Source: Istiophorus platypterus (lineage: Eukaryota; Chordata; Actinopteri; Istiophoriformes; Istiophoridae). From it: a stretch of DNA of 64,000 bases. A model generated the notes under the pieces. It did no database searches and was not told the DNA's origin. It saw nothing but the letters and a program-made list of their open reading frames with translations. A program made the translations under genes and the position numbers. The first letter of the stretch is position 1. Each line of letters opens with the position of its first letter. This document shows, one piece after another, positions 15,601 through 30,600 of the stretch. The DNA lies in NCBI GenBank assembly GCA_016859345.1, contig CM029122.1, forward strand, positions 479,501 to 543,500. The letters are read 5' to 3'.

Positions 15601-18600
15601 CACACACACACTGAGCATCAGGAACGTACACTTTGGAGATAGTGCTGAGTACACCTTCATGGCTGGCTCTGCAGTTACCAAAGCTAAACTTTACGTTGAG
15701 GGTAAGTTTTATTTTTTAACTTCATTTATTTTTCCTTTTAGCTCTGTTTTGGTCTCTACCATAGCTCCACTATGTTCATCGGCTAGGACCACCTCCATTA
15801 CTACAAGAAAAACATAAAGAATCTCAAGAACTTCCCCAGTGACCCCTATAACCTGCCATAGTCCCAATAGACCCTTCTAAAGGAACCCTAAAACCTCCCA
15901 AACCTCCCATTTATAAGACACTCAGAACTTTCTAAAGGACTTCTAGAACTTACCCATGTAACACTAGCACTCCCTAAAAGACATCTAGAAGCTAACCATT
16001 TACCAGTGCGACCACTCAAAACAACCTGTTAAAGGTCTTCCATGATTTCCTCAGTGACTACTTATACATCCACTGACCACTAGGACTTCAGTAACAATTT
16101 AAACATCATCAATTACAAACCTCCAAATAAGCATCACAATCACATGCAATAAAATCAAAACATGGAAAAAAGGCTAAAAAGCTCATTAGTTGAGTTGGAT
16201 GTTCATACCCTGATTTAAGCACTATCAACCCCTTTCAAAATATATTTTAAAAAAAGAACTTTGATTAACCTACTAGGGAAATTCCTTGCCTCACAGGATT
16301 GATTCAATAAACTTCAACCACTGATTAATTAAGGTTTAAGTAAATTTTTTTCATGTCCCTGTTTTTATTTTTGTTTTTTTCTACCGCAGCCCGTGTGGTT
16401 GAGTTCACCAAACATCTGAAGGACCTGAAGATAACAGAGAGGAAGAGGGCAACTTTTGAATGTGAAGTTTCTGAACCAAACATCCAGGTGATGTGGATGA
16501 AGGACGGTCAGGAGCTGGAGATGTCTGACAGGTACAGTAGCTCATAAACACTAGCTAAACTTAAATCATGGAAAAGAATCCCTCGACCATCTTTTTATGT
16601 TACTCTCTCTGTTTCCTGTAGATATAAAATGACTTCAGATAAATTCGAAAACATTTTCATGTTACTCTCTCTGTTCCCTGTAGATATAAAATGACCTCAG
16701 ATAAATTCGAACACCGTCTGGTTCTGCCGTCAGTCCGCCTGTCTGACGCTGGAGAATACATCGCTATAGCTGGATCCAACATGTCCAAGGGTCAGCTGGG
16801 AGTTGAGGGACGGGACATCAAAATCTCAGAGCCCGCAAGCAGAGACATCAATGTGAGTTCACACACTCTGAAAACATGCAGTTTGAATTGTTTTGCCTTC
16901 ATCATTTTATTTTGCATCAATTGTAAGGTTGAAGATTTTCCATTAACTTTAAAATTGCCACTTGGGATTATTCCTGGGATTTCTAACATAACATAAATTT
17001 TATTGTAACTGCACAACCTCAGATAATTAACCATAGCTGTCTTCTTTAAAATTTTTAATTTTCTGATGTTTGTCTTTAATATTCAGTAAGTAGCTACACA
17101 TTTTTTTAGTTAACTGTCTTTGTCAAGAAAGAAACTCAAAATGTTTTATCTTGTGAAAATAAAATGTTCCAACATGGTCCTGCAAGCATTTTTCCTACTT
17201 AACAGAAACAAATTTTGAAAGAATTCCTGGGAAATATTGGAATCTCAAATATTGGTATTCAGCCCTACACATCATCCAATTTTGCAGGTTGTTGAGAAAC
17301 AAAGAGCAACTTTTGAGTTTGAGGTGAATGAGGATGAGGTAGAGGGTCACTGGATGAGGAATGGGCTGGAGATCCAGCTCTCAGCGGAGGAAAGGTTCAG
17401 CTATGTCACCATCAGGAAGGTCCACCGCCTCACCATCTCTGAGACTTACAGGAGCGATGCCGGGGAGTACACCTTCTTAGCTGGCAGAAACAGGAGCACC
17501 ATGAACCTTCACGTCAAATGTAAGAGCTCTGAACTGTCATGACTGTAACAAATCAGTCTGCTTTCACTTACCTTAACCAAACTCAATACTGTCACTACAA
17601 TTACACTTTTGTTTTTTGCATTGTGTATTGTTTGGTGTTAATTCAAGTTAATACTAAAAATTTACTAAAAATCAATCATTTACTCTTTATAATGATTTTC
17701 TGTTGACAGTCTGTAACTATAATAGTCTTAAGTAACTATAGAACTGAACATGAATTAAGCATCATTCAGAGAAGTTAATACCTTCATTTAAATTCATAGA
17801 TTCCAAATTGTTTTCCAACTGTTTTAGAAATTTTCCTGTATAATTTGGTGGTAATTTAATGGAAAACATGACCAGATTGGGGAAAAATGTGCAGAGGGCT
17901 AAAGTGATGAATGGGCCAAGAGATGAAATCATTGCAGAAGTTTAGATACTTTCATTAGCGAAGCAGCCAATGGTGACAAAACTTTTTCAGGTGCTTTTCG
18001 TGCAACCTTTTCTCAGTCCAATATTCTGAGTTGCAGACAAAGTTAACTTACTCACCTTCCTCTCTTCTGTTTTCAGTGCCAGAGCCTCCTCAGATCGTCC
18101 GCCATATGCAGCCCCAGACAGTGATATCAGGTAGATCAGCTCGCTTCTCGGTGCAGGTGAGCGGCATCCCTCAGCCTCAGGTGTTCTGGTTCAAGGACTC
18201 CCAGCCTCTCATCAGCAGCTACGATTGCAAAATCCTCCATGACGGAGACGAACACACACTGCTGATGCTGGAGGTCTTTCCCGAGGATGCCTCCGTCTAT
18301 AGCTGCGAGGCCAAGAATGACTACGGAGTGGTGACAAGCTCCGCCTCTCTCACTGTGGAAGGTATATTATCATGCCGAGGCATTGAGATGTTGGAATCCA
18401 TTTTATTTTTTCCTATTAGATTTTTATTAGGATTCTGAAGCTAAAATGTATGTGTTTTACATGCCTTTATACAGCATTTATTTAATTGAGGGCAGAGCTG
18501 ACTTACACGTTGGTTTGGTTTAGGGTTTCATTCTGTTATAAACCACCTACCAAATATTCACATAACAAAAAAAAAAAGCAGAAAACCAATGCAAAGACAG

Positions 18601-21600
18601 AGAGAGCTATACAGAAACAGAGAAGCTAAGTATGAAGTTTTTTAGGTAGAAAATTTGACTTTAGAAAATAATTCTGTTTTCTGCCTTTAGGTAACAGTAT
18701 ATATAAAATATTTTCTTTTAGCATTCTTGTCCACGGGAACTGTTTTTTGTAGGAACTTTCACTTTTGGGTTTATGCATTGTCCATTCCCTGTTAATATGT
18801 ATACATAAATAGGTGACATATGGACCTAACAATAATAATATATGTTTGATATACAATTTAATACATTTAAATATAGAGAGATAGAAAACAGTTGAAACTA
18901 CTGCTACTCCACTAGCTACGCTAGCTTGAGCTGAAGTTTATCCAGGGGTTTTGTATTGATTAGATTTAGCTACAGCAGTGTTGTGGTTCATCACAGTTAT
19001 ATATGGCATACGTTTTTTTCATTTACAGATTAAGATTTCGTCTTGGGGAAAAGTCACTACATACAGTTTAGCAAAAACTAGCTGCAGTAACCTTCACAAA
19101 TCATGAACTCAGGGTCAAGTTATAGAAGTTTGGTTTTAGTTCTTTTTTGTAGTTTAGATGCTGTTTCCACAGAAACTATAATATTCTTCTCCTTTATGCG
19201 GTTTAACTCATTTCAAAAGTCAGGTAAAACATTTTGGCTTTCTTGGGCAATGCAACTTTTTCATTCAATAACTAATCATTTGCTCTCTATAGTGTCAAAG
19301 AAGACAAAGTTTTGTTTGTTTTCAAATTGCTTATTCAGTCTGAATCTCAGGGATTTTATTTATGAAAAAAGAGAAAAGCAATGATGGAAAAGCCTGAGCC
19401 AGACAATCTTAAGTATTTAAAATTGATGAATAACTTGATTGATAGGGTTATTGATTATTTTTCATTGTCTCATCCTCTAGTTCCTGAGGTTTACGAAACC
19501 CCTCAGGTCTCCGCTCCAATCCTCATCACTCCCATACGTGACATCTTGGCCACAGAGGAACATCCCGCCCAGTTCCAGTGCACCGTCTCTGGGGAAGGTG
19601 ACCAATGCTAAGCTTCTTCTGGCTGTTATTGCACAGAATTTTACCAAACTGCAGAACTATGTGGTACTAGGTTATATTAGAGAGACTTTTTAAGCATAAT
19701 TTAGTAGAGCCTCCTTGTCCTCTAATGTATTTCTGTTTTATTTTGTGGTTTATACTAATGCAAAATTCCCTCTATTTTAAGTTGTCTTCATTTTTAAATA
19801 CTGGCTTTTGAAATACAAAAAATTAAGTTAAAGAATAAAAATTAAAATGAAAGGTTGTGACAGGTGAAAGTTTGATGTGTTTGCAGTATGTCTCATCTGT
19901 GTATATCAGGGATGAATGCAGTCTGTCCTGTTCAGTATTATTTGCAGTGAATATTGATAAAACATGCATGTGGTTCAGTTGAACCTGACTGTAAATGAAC
20001 ACTGTGTCTCCAGATCTGCAGATTTCCTGGTTCTGTCATGACAGAGAGATCAGACAGTCAGACATCTTTAGGATGTCTCATTATGGTGACACCTGCCAGC
20101 TGGAGATTTCCAGAGTTCTCCCCAACCACGAAGGAGAGTACTCATGTGTTGCCACAAATTCAGCAGGAATGGTCACATGTGCTGCGACTTTGAATATCGA
20201 TGGTGAGTTTTTCAGATGTTCATGTGTCAACAACATTCAGATAAAACTGTCACTGTAGGACTTTTACACACTGCACGTGCTTCAATGGTCAAATTGAGAC
20301 CTTTTCCGTCAGCATGTTCCTAAGTAAGGATGCTCTGATTTTTGTCTCAAACTGTAGAATCTAACATGTTGGTTTAAACTTTTTCAACACAGTAGACTGA
20401 TACTGACACATTATACTTTTAAGTCTATTATCATTTATAAACAAAATCTGAAATTCAGATACTAGAGAGGCAGTAGTTGAGAACTAATTAGTAAAGTTCA
20501 ATACCAGTCACTGAGTTGATTACCATGATTATAGGCTCATACCAACTGGTTCTCGATGAATTAGAGCATCCCTATCTATGACTACAGCACATGCTGTCCA
20601 GACACGTGCTTTTAGTTAGAGAGTCTCCTCCTTCCCTCCAGGGCTAAAGCTAGGGGAGTATGACGCATCAAAATGACAAGAGCATGCAGCACAGTCACGT
20701 TGTTAAAAATAAAATGAAGCATCTATTGGCCGAAAAAAAACATTTTTTTATTGAGCCGATAGAAGGCTGCATGTTTCTGCAGGGGGAAATGGCAAGTTTC
20801 AAGCATGTCCGTCTGTATTGCCAAAGCCTGACATCACCTGCTGTTGGTCGTACAATGATTATGATTGGCAGCACTTCGTGAAATCCTCTGATAAACTTTC
20901 AGATGTTTCAGATCAACATCAGTTCTAGCTGTGCCTCCAGCAGAGGAGGAGAGTCTTGCCTAGCTTAGCCTAAGCAGGGGGTATCTGTTAGCACTGTCAA
21001 AATTGTTTTAACTGAAAATTAGAAATTCCACCACAAATCCCTAATTAACTGAAAATGCCTATTGAATACAATTTGTCCCAACAAAAAATGGCCTCAGAAG
21101 GTGTAAGGTGTCTTGTTGCTGTGGACAGTAACATTAGTTATAACTTTTGGCTGCTGGGAAACAGTTGTTAGGAGGCTGATGACTCATAATGGTTGATTTT
21201 ATGTTTATTTTTTTAATTTGTAAGCCCATCCATCAGTTTTCTGTCTCTTATCTGGGTCAGGAAACGGACAGATTATAAGACATTTTGTGTCTCTTAAGTA
21301 CTGGTATTAAATTCAAGATTTTATTGAGTAATTGTAACCCTTCCTGTTTGACTTTGACAGTAAGGAAGGTATTTAATTGCAATATATGTGGTATTAAAAA
21401 GGTCTTTAAAAATCACTGGAGAAACCCTATCAACATGATCAATGAGATCTTTGTGCAACCAGCCCCTGGTGTTATAACAATTTGCCTGCTCAGCTATTAG
21501 AAACAAATAAACTGACTGTAGTTTATTCTTTCTGAGAGCATGCAAGACGAATATATTTTGAAATCAGTTAGCTGCACTGCATTGTATTTGTTTTCATCCT

Positions 21601-24600
21601 CACTGTAAGTACAGGTAATAATCTTACAGGTTTCTCTTACATGATGCATGATACCCTCACTTTCTACATGAATAGCTTTAGCAGTAAGGACATCTTTATT
21701 CTTAGCCCTGGGTCCTTATGTCAGAGGAACTTTGGAGACCTAGCTTCCTGGTTCCTCACACACAAACACAGACATAATCCATAACTTTTTTATTTTTTTA
21801 TTTTCGATTTGGGCTCCAGTTAAGCTTGCATGATTGACAGTGGAAACCAGACACTGTCCACTCCCTCACTGATCCTGACTGATCCTCAACGCTCCACTCC
21901 AACTGCATCCTTGGCAAACATGCTGTGACACAAGTAACCTGAAGAAGTCACCAGAATGATGTGTTGACCTAATGCTTCTACTCTTTCCTACTGCCCAGAT
22001 GAAAAAGCCTTAGCTAGTGTGTGGAGCACTGGGGCTGAGACTAAGCTAAGTAAGAGGCTGGAGACTCAGACAGAGAGTTTCAGCGCTGTGTCGTTGGGAC
22101 AAACAGCCCAAAGTGTTGAGTTTACTGAGACAGTCTCTGAGAGTTCCTCAATGTCTTGGAGGACGGTTGAGATTCAGAAGGAGAGCGTAAGCTCGGTGGA
22201 CATGAGCTCTGAGTGCAGCTTTGATATCGAACTCTCAGCCAGCCCCAAACTGCTGAAGGAAATGAGAAACATCCGGGTGAAATGCGGTGAGATGGCCGAG
22301 TTCAGCTGCTCATTTGATGGGCAGCCCTTCATCGGGGTGGTATGGGATCATAACGGCCAGAGCCTGGCAGACACGGAGAGGGTGAGGAGCTCTCAGAGCA
22401 GGGGTTTGTTGTCCCTGGTCATACAGGGTGTTGGTGTGGCGGACCAGGGCGTGTACTGCTGCACTGCCACCAACCAACATGGCCAGAACAGCTCCTCTGC
22501 CCAGCTCACTGTTGAAGGTGGTTGATCTTTCTTTTTTTTATCAGTCTGTCTCCCCATCTGGTCTCCCCCACCTCTCCACTGCTCTTCCTGCTTCATCTCC
22601 TCCTCTCATAATTTAATATTTCCTGTTAGTCTGTAACCTGTTAGAGTGTAATAGAATAACAAGCTTTTCTAGTCTAGTTTATCCTCTTCCTGCTGCTGCC
22701 AGCTTTACCTCGCTAACCTCATCTTCCATCCTACTAACCCCTTTAGTGTTTATAGTCATAGCTTTATACTCTCTGACCCCTAATTACTCTCCCTAACTTT
22801 ATTCTCACTCAGCTAAAGAAGCAAATCTCAAAGCAGAAACTCCGATCGCTACCGATACTGTGCGTAAAGTGTCTCAGCCAGACAGGGAGACCGCTAGAGA
22901 TCCCCCTGACCAAGACAAGCAGGAGGCAGTGGAGAAGCTGGGACCATTGCCTTCTTCTTTCCAGAGACCGTACAGCTTCATCAGCCACCTGTATTTTCCT
23001 GATGTCGTGCCTCATGACAAGCGAGATCAACGCCTCTCCAGCTGCCCTGAGTTCCTGATCAGACTCCCCCCTGAGCTGCTAATCAGAAACAAAGACAGTG
23101 GCTCCTTGTATTGCGTTATGAAGGGGGCTCCCACTCCTTTTGTCATTCGGCTTTACGACTGGTTTAATGTTGAAGATTCTTGGTCTTACCGTCTGAAACA
23201 TGACGGCCCCCTGTGCTGTGTAAATGTTAAAAATGTGGGATCTGGACAATGGGGCTCTTACACTTACAAAAATGTCCACTTAGCCGGAGATGCTGAGTGC
23301 AGCACATTGATGAAAGGTTGGCATCTGCATGCTTTTGGTCCTTCTCCTCACTTGGGCTTTGTTTGGCCCACCACTCATCCACACAGCTTTCTACCTACAC
23401 AGCCAGCAGAAGCACACTGCTTCACAGGGTGACACCTCTTTTTCAACAAGGTTTTAACTATTGTGTTTAGGAGAGGTCACTGACCTTTTTTTCCTGCTTT
23501 ACTGACTAAAACATCAAAAGCGATAAAGTGAGAGGCACACTCATATCACTGAGGTTTTTTGTTGTTGTTGTTGTTTTTTTTTTTTTAAAAGGCAGATGTG
23601 CTGATCACTAAAGATCAACAGGAAGCATGCAAGAATGTCAATTAAAAGACAAAAAAAAAAAACCCAAAACAAATGGATGATATGGATGCACGACCTGTCA
23701 CTGATTCTAACAGTCTTGCACCATATGAGACTTTATGTGCAGTTTTAGGAGTGTTTTTAATTTGTAAAAATTTGTGTCTTTACAGTAACTGCAACACAGA
23801 GGGAACCTATGACTCAGGTCCAGGAGGAAGTGAAAGGTAAATATTGTTTCATGTCAGTAGGAATGTCTTTGATTTTTTATTTTGCATTCTTTTTCTTTCA
23901 ACATATCTTCGATGAGACTTAATATTGGTATGCCTTATTTTTCTAAAAGAGTTTTGCATGACAAAATCTTAAAACCTGACAGCATGTTCTGATAAAAAGG
24001 ACGGTAGTAATTTATGTATAGTAAATTGGTTAAAGCATCCAACACAGTATGGTTGTTTCATTTACTATGCAGCCAAATATAAGTCAACTGTAGATACATA
24101 AGCCATTCTGTTTTCAGTGCAGGTGACTCTATTATGGTTGCAATGTACCTCATTTTACTTTAAACTGTCATTATTTCACTCAGCCTTCTCTAGCTCAACT
24201 TTCACAGTGGAAGAGGAGTCATCCTATACTGGCCTAAAGTTACCAGACAAAACCAGAACACTTGAACTCGAGCCAGAGTCTAAGAAATACTCCAGCAGTT
24301 TGGAGAGGAAAAAAGAAAAACCAGTTTTCCTTAGTGAACTTTCTCCTGCAGCTGCAACTGTTGGAGAAACTGCTATGTTTACTGTCAAAGTGACTGGTTT
24401 CCCTGAGCCCATTGTTCAATGGTTCCACAACAGGCAGACTATAACGAGTTCATCCGTGTATACATTCATTCACGAGCGAGATGAGTATAGTTTGGTCATT
24501 AACAAAGTTCAAAGAGAGTTTGAAGGAGAGTACTCTTGCACAGTCAGCAATAGATTTGGTCAGTCAACTTGCACTTCTTATCTGCATGTTCAGCTGAAGG

Positions 24601-27600
24601 AGCCAGAAAGAGAGGAAAGAACTGGTGAGACAACATTTATACCAACAGGGAAACCCCCAGAATTCACTAAAACTATAGAGTCTGTTCAGTTGTCAGAGGG
24701 AGGTCAGGCTTTCTTTAAGTATGTTGTGACAGGAGATCCTCTTCCTAAGGTTCAGTGGCTTAAAGGCAGCTTTCATATTCAACCTAGTGGTTTCTGTATC
24801 ATTATGAACAACCCAGATGGATCAGGTTTTATAAATATTAAGAGTGTCAAACAAGAACATAGTGGCGTCTACATCTGTAAGGCTTCCAACCAATATGGGG
24901 AAGCATCTTGCACTGCTGAGCTGCTGGTGTTCAGGGAGCAAGTTCAGGAAGAGCACACATTAGTTAAGAAAACTAAAGGTTTGAAGATATCCATGACTGA
25001 ACAAACCACGGAATCAAGGTTACACCAGGAAAGAAAACGGTCTGATCAGATGATTTATACCATTAGCACTGAGGACCGGCAGATTATTCCCAGCGAGGAG
25101 GTGAGAACCCTCAGAGAGCTCGATATCTCTGCTGCCACCCTTCATCGAGAGCAGCTCACCCACCAGGCAGCAGTGCTGCAGTCTCATGAAATACAGGAAA
25201 GGGTTTCTTTGACTCCCACCCATCCACCTCAGGTTTCAGCTGTTCCTATGAAACAACTTCATATGGCGAATTTCTTATCTTCAGTCCAGGAGAGACAAAA
25301 GATTGCTGAGCAGCACTCTGAACGGATTCTCAGTCCTGAGGTAGTTGAACTCGAGTTAGCTAAAGAGCAGCCATCCAAACTCATGTCGGCTACATCTGAA
25401 GAGGTCATCCCACTCGCCACAGTGAGGGCTGAGATTTTGAAGGCCCAGGCTCCAGAGCACATGAAGACCTTGACTGAGCCCAGGCAGCTTGTTAGCAGCC
25501 ACCAAGTAGAGTCTGCCCTAACCATTGTTGATGAACCTTCAAGTGTAATGCATAGACCAGAGGAAGAGAGGAGCTTCAGAATCACAGAGGGGGTGAAAAT
25601 TTTATACTCAGCTCAGGCTACAGGGCAACTGCCAATATCAGAAAGGCACTCTGATCCCTTCCCAGCTTTAGATGCAGCTACCAAACCCCTCATTGAGAAG
25701 GAGCAGTCTAAACCAGTGGTAGCACCAGTGAGCAGAACTACAGTGGCATTATCAAAAGAAACAAAATTTGAAATACACAGACCAGAGCAGGAGAGCATCA
25801 ACCCAAGCAAGGACATAGTATATAAGTCGGCTATAGCTGCTGAAGAGAAATACACATTCCAGGCTGACCAGACAGGACAGGTGCAAGATATAGTATCTTC
25901 TCTGTGTCTGCAGCCTCAGCAAGAGGGAGAAACACTCCTGAATCTGCAGGTTATCAAAGACCAGGATGTTTTACACTCTGAGGGTAGGTTCAGTGGCGAA
26001 AAACCCTTTACAGAGCAGGCACAACTGAAGAAGAGTCCAACTTTGTTGCACTTGGTGTCTCAAGAAGAGCAGAGAACTGTGGCATGTGAGGCAACTTCAG
26101 AGTTTACAGCAAAGACTGATGCCACATCAATTCAGCCAAAGAAAGCGTTACCACAAACAAAATACCTTCAGTCAATTCATTCTTTATCAGTTTTACCTAA
26201 GGAAGGCATAATTACTATCACTAAACCCATCCAGCTGATGGCCATAAAGAAACAGGAAAAGGCTAGAAAGCATGCAGCTACCTCAGAAGAGAGGAGAGAG
26301 ATCATATCAGAGTATCACAAAGATCTTGATTTGACGCTGACTGGGGTTCAGTCGCAGCTTCGCACAGAGCCAAGACCTCTTAACATACTCACAGTCTCAT
26401 CCCAGCCCATGCAGCTACCGAAGGAGACTCCCCTTACTGCTGACGTAAAGCAGCAGCGGGCACTAGTCCAGAAAGAGGATTACCAGAATATCATGCACTC
26501 TTTGAACATCACAGACACTCAGACTCTTGAGGAGGGTCACACTATTCATCTTGATACTGATGAGAAATTCAGATTAGAGATGAAATTTGAGCCCAAGTTC
26601 CCCAAAAAGCCTGTTTTCATAGAAGAGAAGGCAGTTACCACTGAAACCTGTACTATGTTAGAAGCTGCTGAGCAAGACTTTGCAGTCAAGATCCAAGAAG
26701 GCCAGTCAGTCCGACAGTCAGTGTTGTTAGAAGAAAAGCATGTCATTATTGGAGAGCATTCAAGTGAGATCCATAAATCTAAAGGCTCATCTGTCAGCAT
26801 TATGATGCAGCCCAAAGAAGCTCTGTTTGTCCACGAGTCTCAGGACATTGAAATTCTACCTAAAGAACTCAACTTTGTCATTCAGATGCCCATACCATCG
26901 AGTCTGAATATACGGCATCAGCTCAGAGATGCTCTTCAGTCTGCCATGGCCCAAGAGCAGCCAGTATTACTGGCTGATGTGATAGGAAAGTTAGAGGCTG
27001 TGGAGGTACAGGTGGCAAAGATTGAGAGAGAGCCCAAACAGTCAACGAATATGTATCTTATCACAACACCAGGTGCCCCCATGGAGATCACACTTTCTTT
27101 TGAGGGAGAATACCCTCAGACAGCTGACCTTAGGTCTGAACTCCAGGTAGCTTTGCATGCTATGGTCTTCCAGGACCAACAAAGCCTTAAATCAGAGAAG
27201 CCAGGCAGAATGCAGATTGAAAAGCCACAAAAAGCACTGGTCAGCTCAACATCCTCTAAAGAGGTGTTGTCATCTGTTATGGACACTGTGATGGTGGCAG
27301 AGAGTGCAGCTGTGATTCCTCCTGCTGTGTCTCAGTCAGCAGCCATCAAAACTCAAACCAGGGCATCTTTTGAAAGTGCAACAGTTCAGAGTCAGTCTGA
27401 GATCCATGAGTCCAGGCAGGTGTGCAGGACGACAGTAAGGTCAGAGAGGGATGCCACCATTGCTGAAGCAACGGCCAGAGTCCCTGTGGGCCAGGTTCCT
27501 GTTGAACGTGTGGACATTTGTGTCCATAAAGAAACCAGAGAGGAATATCTTTCAGAGGCAATCATGATCAGTGAGTCTTCAGACAGTCTGGTAGATTATC

Positions 27601-30600
27601 CTGTTGTTGTTGACTGTCTGGAAGACATTTGCGCTGAGGAAAACAGCAAGGCCATTTTTAATGCCACCATAAAGTATGTCACCAAAGTGAATTGGTTTTT
27701 CAATGGGCAGCTCATGAAATCTGGCAAAGAGTTCAGGTGTTCTAGAGACCATGATACATACACACTAGTTATCAACAAACTTGTCAAGGAGAAGCATCAA
27801 GGAGAGTATGTCTGTGAGGCTGAGAATGAAGCTGGCAAGACTACAACATCTTCAAGACTCACTGTGGTCTCAAGAGGTTTGATGATGAGCAATTCCTTAA
27901 TATCATCATCAACTAACTTCACACATCAGTGGATTTCACATTCTGTTGTCTGCAAACCTCAATCCTAACTTAAACATCATACAAACTTTGGGGTAGTATT
28001 CACGAGTTGAATGTACACAAAGCCCTCTGTTAAATTCTCTTTGAGATTATTCAAGGCAAAACTAAATTTGGAGGTTTGAGGTTTTCACTTGACAGCAGTA
28101 ACATATTCACTTTTCCTCACAGCTCATCCATTCCTCCACAGACAAATTACCCCCATATCCACTCCTGTTTCTTTCCAAGGAATCACCTTTGACTCAGTAT
28201 CTTTAAACATCCATCATTCCTCATTCTTGGTCCATTGTTCTTTGCATCTATTCTCTCCATTTTTAATCACAGAATTCCTGTTCATCACGTCTTCAACCTA
28301 AACCTAATACCATTTTCCTCCTCCAAAGTCACAACAGGATAACTTTGTGTGTCACTCTCCATCCGAGGTTCACTACATTACCACCTCCAGTAGAAACATT
28401 CCTTTTTGCTTCCATTTCAACTCCTCCTGTTTATTTACTTTGTCTTTTTATTTTTCTTTCTCCCCAAAAACACAGTGAAACCTGTGTTCAGGCACAGAAT
28501 TGTGCCTTTGGAGATCAACATTGGCAACATTGCCATATTTGAATGTGAAACTGAGGACGCTCCAAACGTGAGCTTCAAGTGGTTCAAAGATGGACAGCAC
28601 ATCAAAGAGGGAGATAATTACAAGATCGTTAGTCATTTCAGCACTTCATCTCTCGAGCTCCTTACCCCAACCAAGGAGGACAGTGGTGACTACACTTGCA
28701 GGGCATCCAATGAGCATGGCAGTGATGAATGCTCCGCCTCTCTCAGTGTGACAGGTATGTGCAATGCATGTTTCCCTCCTCTTCACTGGTTGAGTTTGGA
28801 GCTGTTATAGGTGTTGAAGAAAACCTGAGTCTAGAAACCAAGTTGATTTTTTTTCCCTACAAGATATCTTCTTTTGTTGTTTGCCCCTGGTCTTTGGATA
28901 GCCACTGGTTCTGGAGACTTTGCATTCTGTTTGCTTAATTGTTAATTATTTGTTAATCTTTCTTGATTTGCTGCTTTGTTTTTGTCTCAGTGGCAGGTGT
29001 TGCTTGTTTTAAATAAACAGGGTATAACATATTACCACTAATGTGTTTCTCTTTTTCTTAATCCTTATAGAGCAATACCCACCTACCTTTATAACTAAAC
29101 CTGACCCACAAACTGTGTATGTTGGAAAGAGAGCATTGATACAGTGTGTAATAACAGGATCAGCTCCTCTGAATGTTGTCTGGCTCAAAGACAACCAGGC
29201 CTTACCCAAAGTGCCTACACACTACCAAACCTCTTGTGAAAAGGATAAACACACTCTTGAGATAACCAAACTTGAAGCAGCTGACAGAGGGCTTTATGTA
29301 TGCAAAGTCTCTAATAATGTTGGGACAGCTGAGTGCAGCATGGAGCTCCAAGTTATTGATAAGCCCAACTTTGTAAAGCCCCTGGGTCTTGTCACTGCTG
29401 TGGTCGGAGCTCCTCTTCACCTGCAGTGTCAGGTGGATGAGGACACCGGAGTAACTGTCACCTGGACAAGAGATGGTAGAAAAGTCCACCAGTCTCCAGA
29501 CTGTAAACTGTCTTTCGAGGATAAGACAGTTACCCTTGATATCCTAAAGACCACACTGAAAGATTGTGGAAATCTTGTGTGCACAGTGACAAATGAGGCT
29601 GGGAGTTCAACTTGCTCCACTTTGGTGAAGGTACAAGGTAAGAGCTTTCTAGTTAATTTTCATGGATATTGCAGTGTTTGAAGCTGTTGCAAAACTTCAG
29701 TAGTGAAAATTAACATAATTTTATTCTGTTTAGTTATAAGACTTAGTTGGTTTAATTGCAGCTCAAGCTGTCTCTTTTTCAAATCTTAAAACTCTTTTCT
29801 TTCTCTGCTGGGTTGTTATTTTTAATGACTTCTTTGACTTTCATAATGGCTCTTTTTAACCACACAACTCTCCAGAGCCACCAGTCTTTGTAAAGAGGCT
29901 AGAAGCAACCACAGTTTGGAAGCAAGGCAGTAGTGCACGGCTGCACTGCAATGTCAAAGGATCCCCTGAACTTCACACCTCCTGGTTTTTTAATAACAAT
30001 GAGCTGTCTGCTGGTGGCAGATATAGCATCAGTCTGAAGAATGGTGTGGCCACTCTTGAGATAAAGGAAATCATGTTGAGTGACTGTGGAAACTACACCT
30101 GTGAGGTTCTCAATGAGTCTGGGTGTGAAAGCTGCAGCACTAAAGTAACGGTGAAAGGTGTGTAGACTTAGGCTATATTTATTATGGAACCAAATTTTTT
30201 AGTCTGGATACTAACTCATCTTACTGAACTATATGCTCCTCTTTAGAACCACCAACTTTCAAAAAGGAGTTACTCTCACTAGAGGCAGTCAGAGGATCTG
30301 TGGCTGTATTAGAATGTGAAATTGCAGGCTCTGCACCATTTGAGGTGGCCTGGAAAAAGAATAAGAAGCGCCTGTCCACAGATAAGAAATACAGGATAGT
30401 GTCACAGGGATCCTTGGCCTCTCTGGAGATCCAATCATTTGAAAGTGCTGACTCTGGTGAATACGAATGTGTTGTATCAAATGAGGTTGGGTCAGTAACA
30501 TCAAAGTCAGAAGCTAAACAGAAAGGTTAGTGTTGAATAAAATAATCAACTAACTTTTATTATAATTATTGTAGTCCTCTTTGCTGCTGTTTATTTTATT

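Noticed and set aside
16622..16694. Upstream copy of the I12 second-half exon start as a real exon start
   Set aside because: The frame from it reaches TGA at 16692; the downstream acceptor at 16683 gives the conserved domain.
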